From: JBGTFE01 sp049799955
GTDB lineage: Bacteria > Acidobacteriota > Blastocatellia > Pyrinomonadales > Pyrinomonadaceae
Direction: 5' to 3'
DNA: 64,000 bases
NCBI GenBank assembly: GCA_049799955.1
Contig: JBARIW010000039.1
Location: 9,148-73,147, forward strand
Both the position numbers and the translations under genes were made by a program. Positions 43,075 to 52,049 of the stretch are shown piece after piece. Under the pieces are notes generated by a model that did not search any database, was not told the origin of the DNA, and saw only the letters and a list, made by a program, of their open reading frames with translations. Numbering within the stretch: position 1 is the stretch's first letter; the number at the start of each line of letters is the position of its first letter.

Positions 43075-44574
43075 ATGTTTTCAGGCAGAAGTAAAGTATT
43101 TTTCTTGAGTTTGCTGGCAATTTTAAGTTTGACCGTGCCTGCTTTGGCGCAGACTAAAAATGACGGTACGCCTTTGCAGCGGCTCGACGTGATGCGCCAA
43201 AAGCTTGAGTCGATGCGGCGCTCGCTGAGCAGCGCGGCTTCGGGAATTCAGGAAGAAAATAAAGGCGACAAGACAAAAAAAGACGACAAAAATATCGCGA
43301 ACACGCCGCTCGGTCGTCTGAAATCGCTGGAAAAAGAAGCCGCGACGATGCAGTCGCAGGTCAACAATTTGCGCGGCAAAGTTGACCGCGCGGAAAAATA
43401 CGAGGTGAGCGACGTTGACTCGCTCGAAGCAGATGTCGCCGCTTTTCAGGCGCGGGTCGATACGGCGCTCGTCGAAACGGCAAGCGCGCGTTCCAATCCT
43501 CAATCGGATGTCGGCAAAACACGCGAAGTCAAGAAAAAATGTAAAATTTTGGGTTTATTTTGTTCCGGCAATGATGAGTACGACGAGCTAATCGGAAACA
43601 TCGTGCCCGGACGCGACCGCGAGCTTTTTGTTATCGCCACGCGCGAAGTGCGGAAAGCCAATTACGATGTCGGCAGACTTCTTTTTCAGACGATTATTAC
43701 GACTTACCCTGATTCGCCTTATTTGCCCATGTCAAAGCTTGCCGTTGCCGATTCGTTTTTCCTCGAAGGCTCGACCAGCGCTTTGATTCAGGCGGCGGCG
43801 GCTTATCAGGACTGGCTGACATTTTTCCCGACACACCCGCTCGCCGACCGCGTTTTGCTGAAAATCGGCGAATCGGAAATGCGCCAAATCGGTTTGCCCG
43901 ACCGCGACGCGACACGCGCCAAACGCGCCGAACAGCGCCTGAAAGCTCTTTTGCAGCAATATCCGAACTCGACTTTGCGCGCCGAGGTCGAAAACCGTCT
44001 GAAACAGGTTCAGGACAATCTCGGTCTGCACAATCTTTACATCGCCAATTTTTATTACAAACAGTCGGTCGATTATAAAAAAGGCGGCTTAAAGGGCGCG
44101 CAGTCGCGCTATCGTGAAATTGTCGATAAATATCCGAATTTCAGCTTTTTGGACGAAGCTCTCTTCAAGCTTGCCGTAACATATCTGCTCGAAGAAGAAA
44201 CCGACCAGGCGGCGAGATATTTTCAGCAAATTGTTCGCGATTATCCGAACAGCGATTACGTCGAAAAATCCAAAGAACAGCTTCAGCTAATCGGCGCGAC
44301 GATTCCACAGCCGAATCCCGACAGAATGAAGGTTTTGCCGCCCGAAGACGTTTCGTTTTTCCAGAATTTCAGAAACGAGCTTTTCGGAGTTTACCCGATG
44401 ACGATTGACCGGAACGGCGTTTTGATGACGAAAGATTTTGATAAATCGAAGTTTGAGCTGATTGACCAGATTATCGAAAATCAGGGCGACATTAACGCTT
44501 CGCAGATTCCGCAGTCGCTGACGACGGTGATTTCGCAGCGCCAGTCGGTGCAGCAGCCGAAGGAACAAAAATAA
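43075..44574 (+). CDS. bamD: BamD-like outer-membrane assembly protein
   Basis: ATG 43075 with AGAGG upstream starts a signal peptide (SKVFFLSLLAILSLTVPALAQ); an earlier in-frame start lies in the repeat. The 499-residue product has an N-terminal coiled-coil (about 30-160). TPR-like repeats typical of BamD follow: YDVGRLLFQTIITTYPDSPYLP, AAAAYQDWLTFFPTHPLADR, LKGAQSRYREIVDKYPNFSF, ARYFQQIVRDYPNSDY. It is about twice the usual length and has no lipobox Cys, unlike E. coli BamD. It probably acts in the periplasm on outer-membrane protein assembly. Confidence 0.82.
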   Translation: MFSGRSKVFFLSLLAILSLTVPALAQTKNDGTPLQRLDVMRQKLESMRRSLSSAASGIQEENKGDKTKKDDKNIANTPLGRLKSLEKEAATMQSQVNNLRGKVDRAEKYEVSDVDSLEADVAAFQARVDTALVETASARSNPQSDVGKTREVKKKCKILGLFCSGNDEYDELIGNIVPGRDRELFVIATREVRKANYDVGRLLFQTIITTYPDSPYLPMSKLAVADSFFLEGSTSALIQAAAAYQDWLTFFPTHPLADRVLLKIGESEMRQIGLPDRDATRAKRAEQRLKALLQQYPNSTLRAEVENRLKQVQDNLGLHNLYIANFYYKQSVDYKKGGLKGAQSRYREIVDKYPNFSFLDEALFKLAVTYLLEEETDQAARYFQQIVRDYPNSDYVEKSKEQLQLIGATIPQPNPDRMKVLPPEDVSFFQNFRNELFGVYPMTIDRNGVLMTKDFDKSKFELIDQIIENQGDINASQIPQSLTTVISQRQSVQQPKEQK

Positions 44575-44588
44575 ATCTATCGCCCGGA

Positions 44589-45065
44589 ATGGAAGAAATT
44601 TCTGCCGAAAATCTTGCCGAGCTTGAAAGGCGTTACAAACAAACGCTTTTCATAGCTTCGGCGCAGATTTTTTCGGCAGTTATTTTTTTATTTCTGACTT
44701 GGTTTCTGACAAAAAACAGGGAAAATTCCGCGCCGGAACAATCTTTTTTGACCTTATGGCTCGTCATTTTATTCGTTTCTGCCGGAACTTTTGTTCTCCG
44801 GCGGCAATTATTTAGCTGGGACAGGCTGAAAAACGCCGCGCTTCTGAAAGGCGTTTCCGGTTTGATAAGGACGCTGCAAACAAATACGATTGTCTTAAAC
44901 GTATTTGCCGAGATAATAATAATTACCGGCTTTATCATTGCTTTAATGAACGCAAATGTTTTTGATATGCTGCGCGCGGCGGGCATTGCGGTGATAGTTT
45001 TCGCGCTCAATTTTCCGCGCCTTTCAATTTGGAAAAAGATTGTTTCAAGTCTGGAAAAAGTTTAA
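44589..45065 (+). CDS. membrane protein of unknown function (four membrane segments)
   Basis: The 158-residue protein has a short hydrophilic N-terminus and four hydrophobic segments: TLFIASAQIFSAVIFLFLTWF, FLTLWLVILFVSAGTFVL, VLNVFAEIIIITGFIIALM, AAGIAVIVFALNF. No family is recognised. It lies 14 bases after bamD and 14 bases before the TPR gene, so an operon link with outer-membrane biogenesis is possible. Confidence 0.7.
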   Translation: MEEISAENLAELERRYKQTLFIASAQIFSAVIFLFLTWFLTKNRENSAPEQSFLTLWLVILFVSAGTFVLRRQLFSWDRLKNAALLKGVSGLIRTLQTNTIVLNVFAEIIIITGFIIALMNANVFDMLRAAGIAVIVFALNFPRLSIWKKIVSSLEKV

Positions 45066-45079
45066 GGAATTTAATTTTT

Positions 45080-47152
45080 GTGAAAAACACGATTTTAGCT
45101 TTTGTTTTGGCTGTTGTCTCATCGCAGACGGTTTTTGCCCAGAACGCGACCGAAAATGCAGACAAAAACAATTTATCGGAAACACTTTCCAAAAATCTTG
45201 AACAAACCCGCCAAATAACCGATGTTTCCGCCGAAAAACGCGAGCAGGCTTATGCTAAATTACTCGAAGGACAGCGACATATCTGGAATATGCAGCGTTC
45301 TTTTCGCTCGCCCGCATCGCTTGCAAATATCTCGCGGCTTGCCCGTTTAGCCCTTCAAAAAGCGATTGAGCTTAACCCGACTTTTGACGAAGCCTATAAC
45401 GCTCTGGCTGAAGTTGCGTGGCTGACGTGGACGGCTTCGCCGAACGATACGGATTTGAACGAAGCCGAAGTTCTGGCGAATACAGCGGTTAAAATCAATC
45501 GCAACAATTATGGCGGGCATCATCGTCTTGCCCGGATTTACACGATTAAAAGCGGAATTAGAGAAGACAATCTCGACAAGGCAAACGCGGAAAAAGCCAT
45601 TATGGAATGGAAGGAAATCGCCCGTCTCGACCCGCGAAACGCCGAGGCATATGCGTTTTTGAGCGCCTTTTACGAAAAAACGAACAGTCGCGACGAACAA
45701 ATCGAATCCTTAAAAAGATGGCTTGCTTCGTCAAATCCGATAAATCCTGAATTTTACACGATAATTATGGGGCGCGGCGAAAGGCTTTCTCCCGACAGCG
45801 CTTCGGTAAAGCTCGGAAAAGTTCTGCTCGATGCCGGACGAGACGCCGAAGCAATCGTCTATCTAAACCGGGCGATTTCGGATAATCCCGATAATGAAGA
45901 CGCGTTGAGCTTACTGCGCGAAGCGCTCGAATCTGCCGACGAGAAAGATTCTTCGACTTCGATTCAAGCCATCGAACAAGCCGCATTTGCAAATCCCGAC
46001 AATGGGTCTTTAATTTCCTTACTTGCTGAAATCTATGCAAGAAACGGAAAAACGGACAAAGCCGCCAAGGTTTTGCGCGACTCGATTGCCAGATTTTCGG
46101 CGAAAGATAAAGTCTCAGCCGCAAATCTGCAAATTGCGCTCGGCGACATTTACGCCGGTGCAGACCGTTTTGAAGAAGCTGTTTCCGAATACCGGAAAGC
46201 TATCGCGACACGCGGAATCGAGGATTCGCTCGTAACGGATTCAGAGCGCGGATTTGCGTCGCTCGCTTTTGAAAAAATAATTCAAACATACAAAAACGCG
46301 AATCGCCCCGACGAAGCAAAAAATAAAATCGAGGAAGCGCGAACGCTTTTCGGCAAAGACGATGTGTTTGCCGATAAAAAATTAATCGAGCTTTATCGCG
46401 AGACCGGCAAAAAACTCGAAGCCTTGCAGACGGTTCGTAATCTTCGCGCCCGTTTTGCAGATGATTACAGCCTTTTACGTCTTGAAGCAGAAGTTTTGAC
46501 CGCCAATGGAAACGTTGACGAAGCAATCGATTTGATAAAGCCTCTGATTAATAAGAAAAAACCGGTTATACTTTCGCCGCAGTATGATGATTTTTCAAAT
46601 TACATTTTTATTTCGATGCTTTATATGGAAGCAAATCGCGGTAAAGATGCCGTCAGCGCGGCAAATCAGGCATATTCGGCGGCGAAAACTGCTGACCAGA
46701 AGCAATATGCGAAATTGTCGCTGGCAAACGCGCAGCAAACTTCAGGCGACTTTAAGTCAGCCGAGGAAACGCTTCGCGCCTTGCTCAAACAAACGCCCGG
46801 AAATCCGATTGCGCTCAATAATCTCGGTTATTTTTTGCTTGAACGCAACGAGAGATTTGAAGAAGCAATCGATTTAATCCGGCAGGCGCTTAAAATCGAC
46901 CCGAATAATCCTTCGTATCTCGACAGTCTCGGCTGGGCTTATTTTAAGCTCGGAAAATACACGGAGGCGGAAAAATATCTGAAAAACGCTTCACGGCTCG
47001 CTCCGCTTTCGCCGACGATTCTCGAACATCTGGGCGATGTCTATCAAAAACAAAACAAAAATGAGCTTGCCGGAATCGCCTTGCAGAAGGCTTTAAATCT
47101 TTCTTCTGAAAAAGAGATGACCGAGCGGATAAAGTCTAAATTAAACAAATAA
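45080..47152 (+). CDS. secreted TPR-repeat protein
   Basis: GTG 45080 has AAGGA 11 bases upstream and begins a signal peptide (ILAFVLAVVSSQTVFAQ). The 690-residue product consists mainly of tetratricopeptide repeats: LARLALQKAIELNPTFDEAY near the N-terminus, ADRFEEAVSEYRKAI in the middle, and ERFEEAIDLIRQALKIDPNN, YFKLGKYTEAEKYLKNA and ELAGIALQKALNL at the end. It is probably a periplasmic scaffold protein. Partners are unknown; it follows bamD in the same operon-like run. Confidence 0.88.
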   Translation: MKNTILAFVLAVVSSQTVFAQNATENADKNNLSETLSKNLEQTRQITDVSAEKREQAYAKLLEGQRHIWNMQRSFRSPASLANISRLARLALQKAIELNPTFDEAYNALAEVAWLTWTASPNDTDLNEAEVLANTAVKINRNNYGGHHRLARIYTIKSGIREDNLDKANAEKAIMEWKEIARLDPRNAEAYAFLSAFYEKTNSRDEQIESLKRWLASSNPINPEFYTIIMGRGERLSPDSASVKLGKVLLDAGRDAEAIVYLNRAISDNPDNEDALSLLREALESADEKDSSTSIQAIEQAAFANPDNGSLISLLAEIYARNGKTDKAAKVLRDSIARFSAKDKVSAANLQIALGDIYAGADRFEEAVSEYRKAIATRGIEDSLVTDSERGFASLAFEKIIQTYKNANRPDEAKNKIEEARTLFGKDDVFADKKLIELYRETGKKLEALQTVRNLRARFADDYSLLRLEAEVLTANGNVDEAIDLIKPLINKKKPVILSPQYDDFSNYIFISMLYMEANRGKDAVSAANQAYSAAKTADQKQYAKLSLANAQQTSGDFKSAEETLRALLKQTPGNPIALNNLGYFLLERNERFEEAIDLIRQALKIDPNNPSYLDSLGWAYFKLGKYTEAEKYLKNASRLAPLSPTILEHLGDVYQKQNKNELAGIALQKALNLSSEKEMTERIKSKLNK

Positions 47153-47400
47153 AATCTTTCCGAATTGAATTTTGAGAAGCGTCAAAATCCCGAAGCTTTT
47201 TCCTTAAAAAAAAATCCGAAATATTTTTGGAAAACCCGCGCGTTTTTGCATTTATTATAATAGGCAAATTCCTTTTTTGCCGCCAGCATTTTATAAATTT
47301 AAAACCTTGTCCGATAAAGGCTTTTTCGCAGCGATGCGGAAATCGCAATGTCTTCAAGTCTCAAACGCGAGATTAAAAGACTGCCGAAGTGGGGTTATCA
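47153..47400 (+). promoter_or_regulatory. leader region of the CAP-domain gene
   Basis: No gene is seen in this 248-bp gap. It holds an A/T-rich promoter-like stretch (around 47247-47275), a GGCAAA/TTTGCC hairpin, GCGAT/ATCGC, and GTCTT/AAGAC with an inner TCTC/GAGA stem, ending 20 bases before ATG 47401. Not matched to a known riboswitch. Confidence 0.3.
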
Positions 47401-47940
47401 ATGAGAAATAAAGCATTTCCGCTTTTTACAATAATTTCCTTAATTCTAATTTTTGCCGCGAATATTTTTTCGCAAAACAATTCCGCCCTTTTAACCCGCT
47501 CAGGATTAACCAAAACAAGCGTAAATAAAACGGCAAGCACTTACGAGCTTGAGAGAATCGTCTTTGATTTAATCAACGAAAAGCGCGCAGAAAACGGTCT
47601 GCCGGAGCTGAAATGGAGCGAAAGCGTTGCGAAAGTTGCGCGGCTTCACTCGCAGAATATGGCGAACAGTAAATTTTTCGATCATCAGGGACTTGACGGT
47701 TTAAGAGTTGACGACCGCGCATATTCGCTCGGAGTTAAAGGCTGGCAGTCGATTGGCGAAAACATCGCGTCGAATCGCGGATTTGGAAGCCCGACCGAGG
47801 TTGCGGTCGATTCGTGGATGCGCTCGCCCGGGCATCGCGACAATTTACTCAATAGACAATGGCAGGAAACCGGAATCGGAATCGCCGTCGATAATAACGG
47901 AAAATATTATTTTACGCAGGTTTTTTTGCTCAGAAGATAG
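47401..47940 (+). CDS. CAP/SCP-domain secreted protein (YkwD-like)
   Basis: The 179-residue protein has a signal peptide (FPLFTIISLILIFAANIFSQ) and a CAP domain with ELERIVFDLINEKRAENGLPEL, ARLHSQNMANSKFFDH, GENIASN, VDSWMRSPGHRDNLL and YYFTQVF. The His and Glu residues around HSQNM, GENI and SPGHR match the family's conserved cavity. Bacterial CAP proteins are extracellular with mostly unknown activity. A strong terminator follows. Confidence 0.92.
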   Translation: MRNKAFPLFTIISLILIFAANIFSQNNSALLTRSGLTKTSVNKTASTYELERIVFDLINEKRAENGLPELKWSESVAKVARLHSQNMANSKFFDHQGLDGLRVDDRAYSLGVKGWQSIGENIASNRGFGSPTEVAVDSWMRSPGHRDNLLNRQWQETGIGIAVDNNGKYYFTQVFLLRR

Positions 47941-47963
47941 TTTGAAATTAATACAAGTCCGCA

Positions 47964-47999
47964 AAAGATGAAGCATTGACAATTTGCTTCATCTTTTTT
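47964..47999 (+). terminator. rho-independent terminator of the CAP gene
   Basis: A 12-bp stem (AAAGATGAAGCA with TGCTTCATCTTT) and T-run follow the stop by 24 bases. Confidence 0.88.
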
Positions 48000-48018
48000 C
48001 TTTTTCTATGCTAAAGCG

Positions 48019-48933
48019 ATGTCGGAAAAAACGTTTATGCTCCCGTCTTATGCGAAAATAAACTGGTTTTTGCGCGTTTTGGGCAAGCGCGAAGACGGAT
48101 TTCACGAGCTTTGTACGGTTTTTCAGACAATTTCGCTTCACGATAAACTGTTTTTTTTCGAAGACAAAGAGATAAGATTGACCTGTGATAACGATAAAAT
48201 TCCGGTTGATGAGAAAAATTTAGTCGTTAAAGCGGCGAATATTTTGAAAGAAAGATTCGGCGTAAAAAAAGGCGCGAGCATACATCTCGAAAAAAACATT
48301 CCGTCGCCCGGCGGACTCGGCGGCGGCTCGTCGAATGCGGCAATCGCTTTGCTCGGTTTGGCAATGTTGTGGGAATTAAAAATCGGCTTTGAAGAATTGG
48401 TTGAAATCGGCGCGCAAATCGGCTCGGACGCTCCGTTTTTCTTCTTCGGCGGCACGGCGCTCGGAACCGGGCGCGGGACGGAAATTAAGCCGATAGAAGA
48501 TTTACGGGAAAATTTTCTGCTGATTATAACGCCGAATGTCGATGTTTCGACAAAGGACGCGTTCAAACGCTTGAATGCATCCCGCTTGACAAACGAGGCA
48601 TCAAAAAGTATTCTTCAAATTTGCCTCTCCGAAGCCGAAACTTTGGATTTACGGCAGGGAAACTTGAAAAACGATTTTGAGCGAACAGTTTTCGCAATCG
48701 AGCCTGAAATCGAACGGGTAAAGGAAAAACTTCTCGAACTCGGAGCGATTCAGGCGCTTTTAAGCGGAAGCGGAGCGAGCGTTTTCGCAGTCTTTGATAA
48801 ACAAGAAACACGGCAAACAGCACAGAAAGCCTTAAATGAAAATTGGCGAAGATTTGCCGTAGCGACTATTTCGCGGCGTGAATACCGCGAAGCACTTAAA
48901 CCGTGTATTAGTCTGCTTCCGATTAGTTTCTAA
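48019..48933 (+). CDS. ispE: 4-diphosphocytidyl-2-C-methyl-D-erythritol kinase
   Basis: The 304-residue GHMP kinase phosphorylates CDP-methylerythritol in the MEP pathway of isoprenoid synthesis. The substrate-binding PSYAKINWFLRVLGKREDGFHEL and the phosphate-binding SPGGLGGGSSNAAIALLGL are seen, with a later LLSGSGASVFAVF segment. The gene immediately precedes tRNA-Gln and prs, an order common in bacteria. Confidence 0.95.
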   Translation: MSEKTFMLPSYAKINWFLRVLGKREDGFHELCTVFQTISLHDKLFFFEDKEIRLTCDNDKIPVDEKNLVVKAANILKERFGVKKGASIHLEKNIPSPGGLGGGSSNAAIALLGLAMLWELKIGFEELVEIGAQIGSDAPFFFFGGTALGTGRGTEIKPIEDLRENFLLIITPNVDVSTKDAFKRLNASRLTNEASKSILQICLSEAETLDLRQGNLKNDFERTVFAIEPEIERVKEKLLELGAIQALLSGSGASVFAVFDKQETRQTAQKALNENWRRFAVATISRREYREALKPCISLLPISF

Positions 48934-48942
48934 AATTTTTAC

Positions 48943-49017
48943 TGGGGCGTAGCCAAGTGGTAAGGCACCGGTCTTTGGATCCGGCATTCGCAGGTTCGAG
49001 TCCTTCCGCCCCAGCCA
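48943..49017 (+). tRNA. tRNA-Gln (TTG anticodon)
   Basis: A complete cloverleaf: acceptor stem TGGGGCG with CGCCCCA, D-loop AGCCAAGTGGTAAGGC, anticodon stem CCGGT/ATCCGG with loop CTTTGGA (anticodon TTG), and T-arm GCAGGTTCGAGTCCTTC. Discriminator G and CCA are encoded. Confidence 0.97.
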
Positions 49018-49028
49018 TTTTAAAAATC

Positions 49029-49065
49029 GGAGCGGGCAATCTTTATAAAGGGTTGCTCGTTTTTT
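49029..49065 (+). terminator. terminator after tRNA-Gln
   Basis: An imperfect stem (GAGCGGGCAA against TTGCTCG) and T6 tail follow the tRNA by about 12 bases. Confidence 0.6.
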
Positions 49066-49071
49066 ATTGAT

Positions 49072-49145
49072 AATTCAAGATTCAAGATTCAAAATTTAAG
49101 ATTTTGGTTTTCAATTTTGAATCTTAAATCTTAAATCTTGAATCT
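49072..49145. repeat. inverted repeat with ATTCAAG words before prs
   Basis: The left arm repeats ATTCAAG/ATTTAAG and the right arm CTTAAAT/CTTGAAT, all 7 bp. It runs to four bases before the prs ATG, which has no separate ribosome site. Confidence 0.85.
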
Positions 49146-49148
49146 AAA

Positions 49149-50105
49149 ATGAGCGTAACAGGCAATATCAAAGTTTTCTGCGGCAACGCGCACCGGGATT
49201 TGGCGAAGGAAATCTGCCAGCATCTGAGCTGTGATTTGGGAAAAGCCAGCACGGACAGATTTTCGGACGGCGAATTCAATTTTCAGATTGAAGAAAACGC
49301 GCGCGGCGCTGATGTTTTTATCATTCAGCCGACCTGCCCGCCGACCGACCAGAATTTGATGGAGCTGCTGATTATGCTCGACACGTTTCGACGGGCTTCG
49401 GCAGAACGCGTTACGGCGGTGATTCCTTATTTCGGTTACGCGCGTTCGGATAAAAAAGACCGTCCGCGAGTTCCGATTGCGGCAAAAATGGTCGCAAATT
49501 TGATAACGAGCGCGGGCGCGCAGAGAATTTTGACAATCGATTTGCACGCTTCGCAGATTCAGGGATTTTTCGATATTCCGGTTGACCATTTGTACGCCGC
49601 GCCGATAATTGTCAATTATTTTCAGGAAAACCCGATTGAAGATATGATTGTGGTCGCGCCTGATACGGGCGGCGCGGAACGCGCCAGAGCTTATGCGAAA
49701 CGTTTGAACGCAAGCATGGCGCTGGTCGATAAGCGGCGCGAAAGAGCGAATATCGCGCAGGTGATGAACGTCGTCGGCGATGTTTCCGGTAAAAATTGTT
49801 TGATAATCGACGATATGTGCGACACTGCCGGAACGATTTGCAAAGTTGCCGAAGCTTTGCACAAAAACGGCGCGAAAGACATTTACGCGTGTTTTACACA
49901 CGGCGTTTTATCCGGCGCGGCGATTGAAAATCTGAGCGGTTCGTATATCAAAAAAGTGGTCGTTACGAATACGATTCCGCTTTGCGAAAAAGGTCGCTCG
50001 ATGCGTGATGAAGGAAGAATCGAGGTTTTGAGCGTGGCGAAGCTGCTTGCTTCGGCAATCAAATCCATTCACGACGAGACAAGCGTTTCGTCATTGTTTA
50101 TTTGA
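49149..50105 (+). CDS. prs: ribose-phosphate pyrophosphokinase
   Basis: The 318-residue enzyme makes PRPP from ribose-5-phosphate and ATP. Motifs: FSDGEFNFQI, YFGYARSDKKDRPRVPI, APDTGGAERARAYAKRL, and the PRPP-binding loop LIIDDMCDTAGTICKVAEAL. Length is normal. It follows ispE and tRNA-Gln in the conserved order. The start codon directly abuts a heptamer repeat element. Confidence 0.97.
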   Translation: MSVTGNIKVFCGNAHRDLAKEICQHLSCDLGKASTDRFSDGEFNFQIEENARGADVFIIQPTCPPTDQNLMELLIMLDTFRRASAERVTAVIPYFGYARSDKKDRPRVPIAAKMVANLITSAGAQRILTIDLHASQIQGFFDIPVDHLYAAPIIVNYFQENPIEDMIVVAPDTGGAERARAYAKRLNASMALVDKRRERANIAQVMNVVGDVSGKNCLIIDDMCDTAGTICKVAEALHKNGAKDIYACFTHGVLSGAAIENLSGSYIKKVVVTNTIPLCEKGRSMRDEGRIEVLSVAKLLASAIKSIHDETSVSSLFI

Positions 50106-50207
50106 TTCAAGATTCGAGATTCAAGATTCAAAATTCAAGATTCAAGATTGAAAAGCTGTCTTGAATCTTAAATCTTGAATCTTAAATCTTAAATCTTAAA
50201 TCTGGAA
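50106..50207. repeat. inverted repeat with ATTCAAG words between prs and rplY
   Basis: At least five left-arm words and six right-arm words with 7-bp period, using the same word as the element before prs, so the prs gene is bracketed by two related copies. Confidence 0.85.
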
Positions 50208-50215
50208 TTAAAATT

Positions 50216-50857
50216 ATGGCAGATAAAGTTATTGTAAAAGCAGAAAAAAGAGAAGGGCGCGGAAAAAATGATTCGCGCAGGCTTCGCGTGGAAGGAAAAG
50301 TTCCGGTTGTGGTTTACGGCGCGGGCGGCGAATCGGTCGCGGCGGCGGCTTCAATCAGCGATTTGGCGGCGATTTTACGTTCCGACAGCGGATACAACAC
50401 GGTTTTTACGCTCGATATGGCTGGCGAAGGCACGGGCGACGTGATGTTTCAAGACCGTCAGATTGACCCGCTTAGAGGTCGTCTGGTTCACGCCGATTTA
50501 CGTCGTCTGACCAAAGGCGAAAAAATCGAAGTTACTGTTGCGATTCACCTGATTGGCGAAGCCGAAGGCTTGAGCGAAGAAGGCGCGGTCGTCAACCAGC
50601 CGCTTCACGAAATCAAGATTATCGTCGAACCGGCGAATATTCCCGAAGCGATTAACGTTGACGTTACAAATCTGAAAGCCGGCGAATCGATTCACGTTTC
50701 GGATTTAAAAGTTGCCGAGGGCATCGAGTTTCAAGAAGCGCCGGAAACGGTTGTCGCTTCGATAGTTATCGTCAGAGAAGAAGAACTCGAACCGCAATTA
50801 GAAGCTGCTGAGCCTGAAGTTATCGGCGAAAAAGGCGATGACAAGGAAGGCGAATAG
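50216..50857 (+). CDS. rplY: 50S ribosomal protein L25 (Ctc form)
   Basis: The 213-residue protein has the N-terminal L25 domain (KAEKREGRGKNDSRRLRVEGKVPVVVYG, binding 5S rRNA) and the longer C-terminal TL5/Ctc domain (NQPLHEIKIIVEPANIPEAI, GESIHVSDL), with an acidic tail. It works in the ribosome. The gene lies between prs and pth as in many bacteria. Confidence 0.95.
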   Translation: MADKVIVKAEKREGRGKNDSRRLRVEGKVPVVVYGAGGESVAAAASISDLAAILRSDSGYNTVFTLDMAGEGTGDVMFQDRQIDPLRGRLVHADLRRLTKGEKIEVTVAIHLIGEAEGLSEEGAVVNQPLHEIKIIVEPANIPEAINVDVTNLKAGESIHVSDLKVAEGIEFQEAPETVVASIVIVREEELEPQLEAAEPEVIGEKGDDKEGE

Positions 50858-50899
50858 TTTTTGTTTTTTGGATTGCGAATCCTGATAAATCTTTAAAAT

Positions 50900-51478
50900 A
50901 TGAATTCGCCGTCTGAGAAAAACTGGCTAATCGTCGGACTTGGAAATCCGGGCTTGCGTTACGAAAAAACGCGCCACAATCTCGGCTTTATGGTCGTGGA
51001 TTTGCTGGCGCGCAAGGCGCAAACGCAGGTCAAACGCGAAGAATGCCGCGCTCAAATCGGGCGCGCCGTGATTGAAAATGAAACGGCTGAACTCGTTAAA
51101 CCGCAGACTTTTATGAATTTGAGCGGCGAATCGGTCAGTTGTTTATTGAAAAAAGAAAATCGAGGCGCGGACAAGCTGATTGTTATTTCTGACGATTTGG
51201 CTTTGCCGGTCGGCTCGATTCGGCTTCGCGCCAAAGGCTCTTCGGGCGGGCATAACGGTTTGAAATCCATTATCGCCTGTTTGAAAACAGAAGATTTTAT
51301 TCGCGTTCGTATCGGGATTCAGCCCGAACACGCGTTGCAGGACACGAAAAATTTCGTTTTGGAAAAATTTTCAAAATCCGAAACGGAAATGATTGAAAAA
51401 GTTTTGGAAACAAGCGCCGAAGCGATTCGTTTCATCATAAGCGATGGAATCGAAAAAGCGATGGCAAAATATAATTGA
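50900..51478 (+). CDS. pth: peptidyl-tRNA hydrolase
   Basis: The 192-residue enzyme releases peptidyl groups from prematurely dissociated tRNAs. The start WLIVGLGNPGLRYEKTRHNL, with catalytic His in the TRHN motif, is typical, as are VKPQTFMNLSGESV, ISDDLALPVGSIRLRAKGSS and GGHNGLKSI. Length is normal. The stop codon falls at the beginning of a TCCAAAA-type repeat. Confidence 0.96.
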   Translation: MNSPSEKNWLIVGLGNPGLRYEKTRHNLGFMVVDLLARKAQTQVKREECRAQIGRAVIENETAELVKPQTFMNLSGESVSCLLKKENRGADKLIVISDDLALPVGSIRLRAKGSSGGHNGLKSIIACLKTEDFIRVRIGIQPEHALQDTKNFVLEKFSKSETEMIEKVLETSAEAIRFIISDGIEKAMAKYN

Positions 51479-51558
51479 TTTTGGATTTTAGATTTTGGAT
51501 TTTGGATTAAGTAAAAATTCTTCCAATCCAAAATCCAAAATCTAAAATCCAAAATCGT
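51476..51558. repeat. inverted repeat with TCCAAAA words between pth and rpsF
   Basis: Left arm of GATTTTG/GATTTTA heptamers and right arm of TCCAAAA/TCTAAAA heptamers across a loop of about 25 bases. Same word as the element before bamD. Confidence 0.85.
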
Positions 51559-51614
51559 AAGCCCTTCTTGCTTCAGCAGACGCTGAAGCTCGAAAGCCAT
51601 AAGGAGGAAATAAA

Positions 51615-52037
51615 TTGGCTAATAACAGAGTATATGAAGTGATGTATATCGGAACGCCCGACGCGGCGGAGGACGATATTGTGAAATTGAACGAGGCAAT
51701 CGAAGAAATGATTGCGAAAGGCGGCGGCGAGGTCGTCAGAACCGATAATATGGGCAAACGACGGCTCGCTTATCCGATTAACAAAAAAACGGAAGGTTAC
51801 TACGTTTTGTTTGAAATCGCCGATTCGGGACAGAGCATTGCCGAATTGGAACGCAGAATGCGCGTTAACGACAACATTATCCGTTACCTGACGGTGCGCG
51901 TTGACGAAGACCGCAAAGCGGCGGAAAAAAATCGCGCCAAACGCGAAAGAAAGCATACGAACCGCGCAAACCGCAATAAGTTTGTCGAACCGGAAGAAAT
52001 CTTTCTGGCGGTTGCCGAGCAGGAAGAAGCTCAATAA
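51615..52037 (+). CDS. rpsF: 30S ribosomal protein S6
   Basis: The 140-residue S6 protein (NRVYEVMYIGTPDAAEDDIV, MGKRRLAYPINKKTEGYYVLF, RRMRVNDNIIRYLTVRVDEDRKA) has an extended basic C-terminal tail. The start codon is TTG 51615, six bases after an excellent AAGGAGG site. It heads the rpsF-rpsR-rplI operon. S6 binds S18 in the 30S platform. Confidence 0.96.
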   Translation: MANNRVYEVMYIGTPDAAEDDIVKLNEAIEEMIAKGGGEVVRTDNMGKRRLAYPINKKTEGYYVLFEIADSGQSIAELERRMRVNDNIIRYLTVRVDEDRKAAEKNRAKRERKHTNRANRNKFVEPEEIFLAVAEQEEAQ

Positions 52038-52049
52038 AGGAGGAATAAA

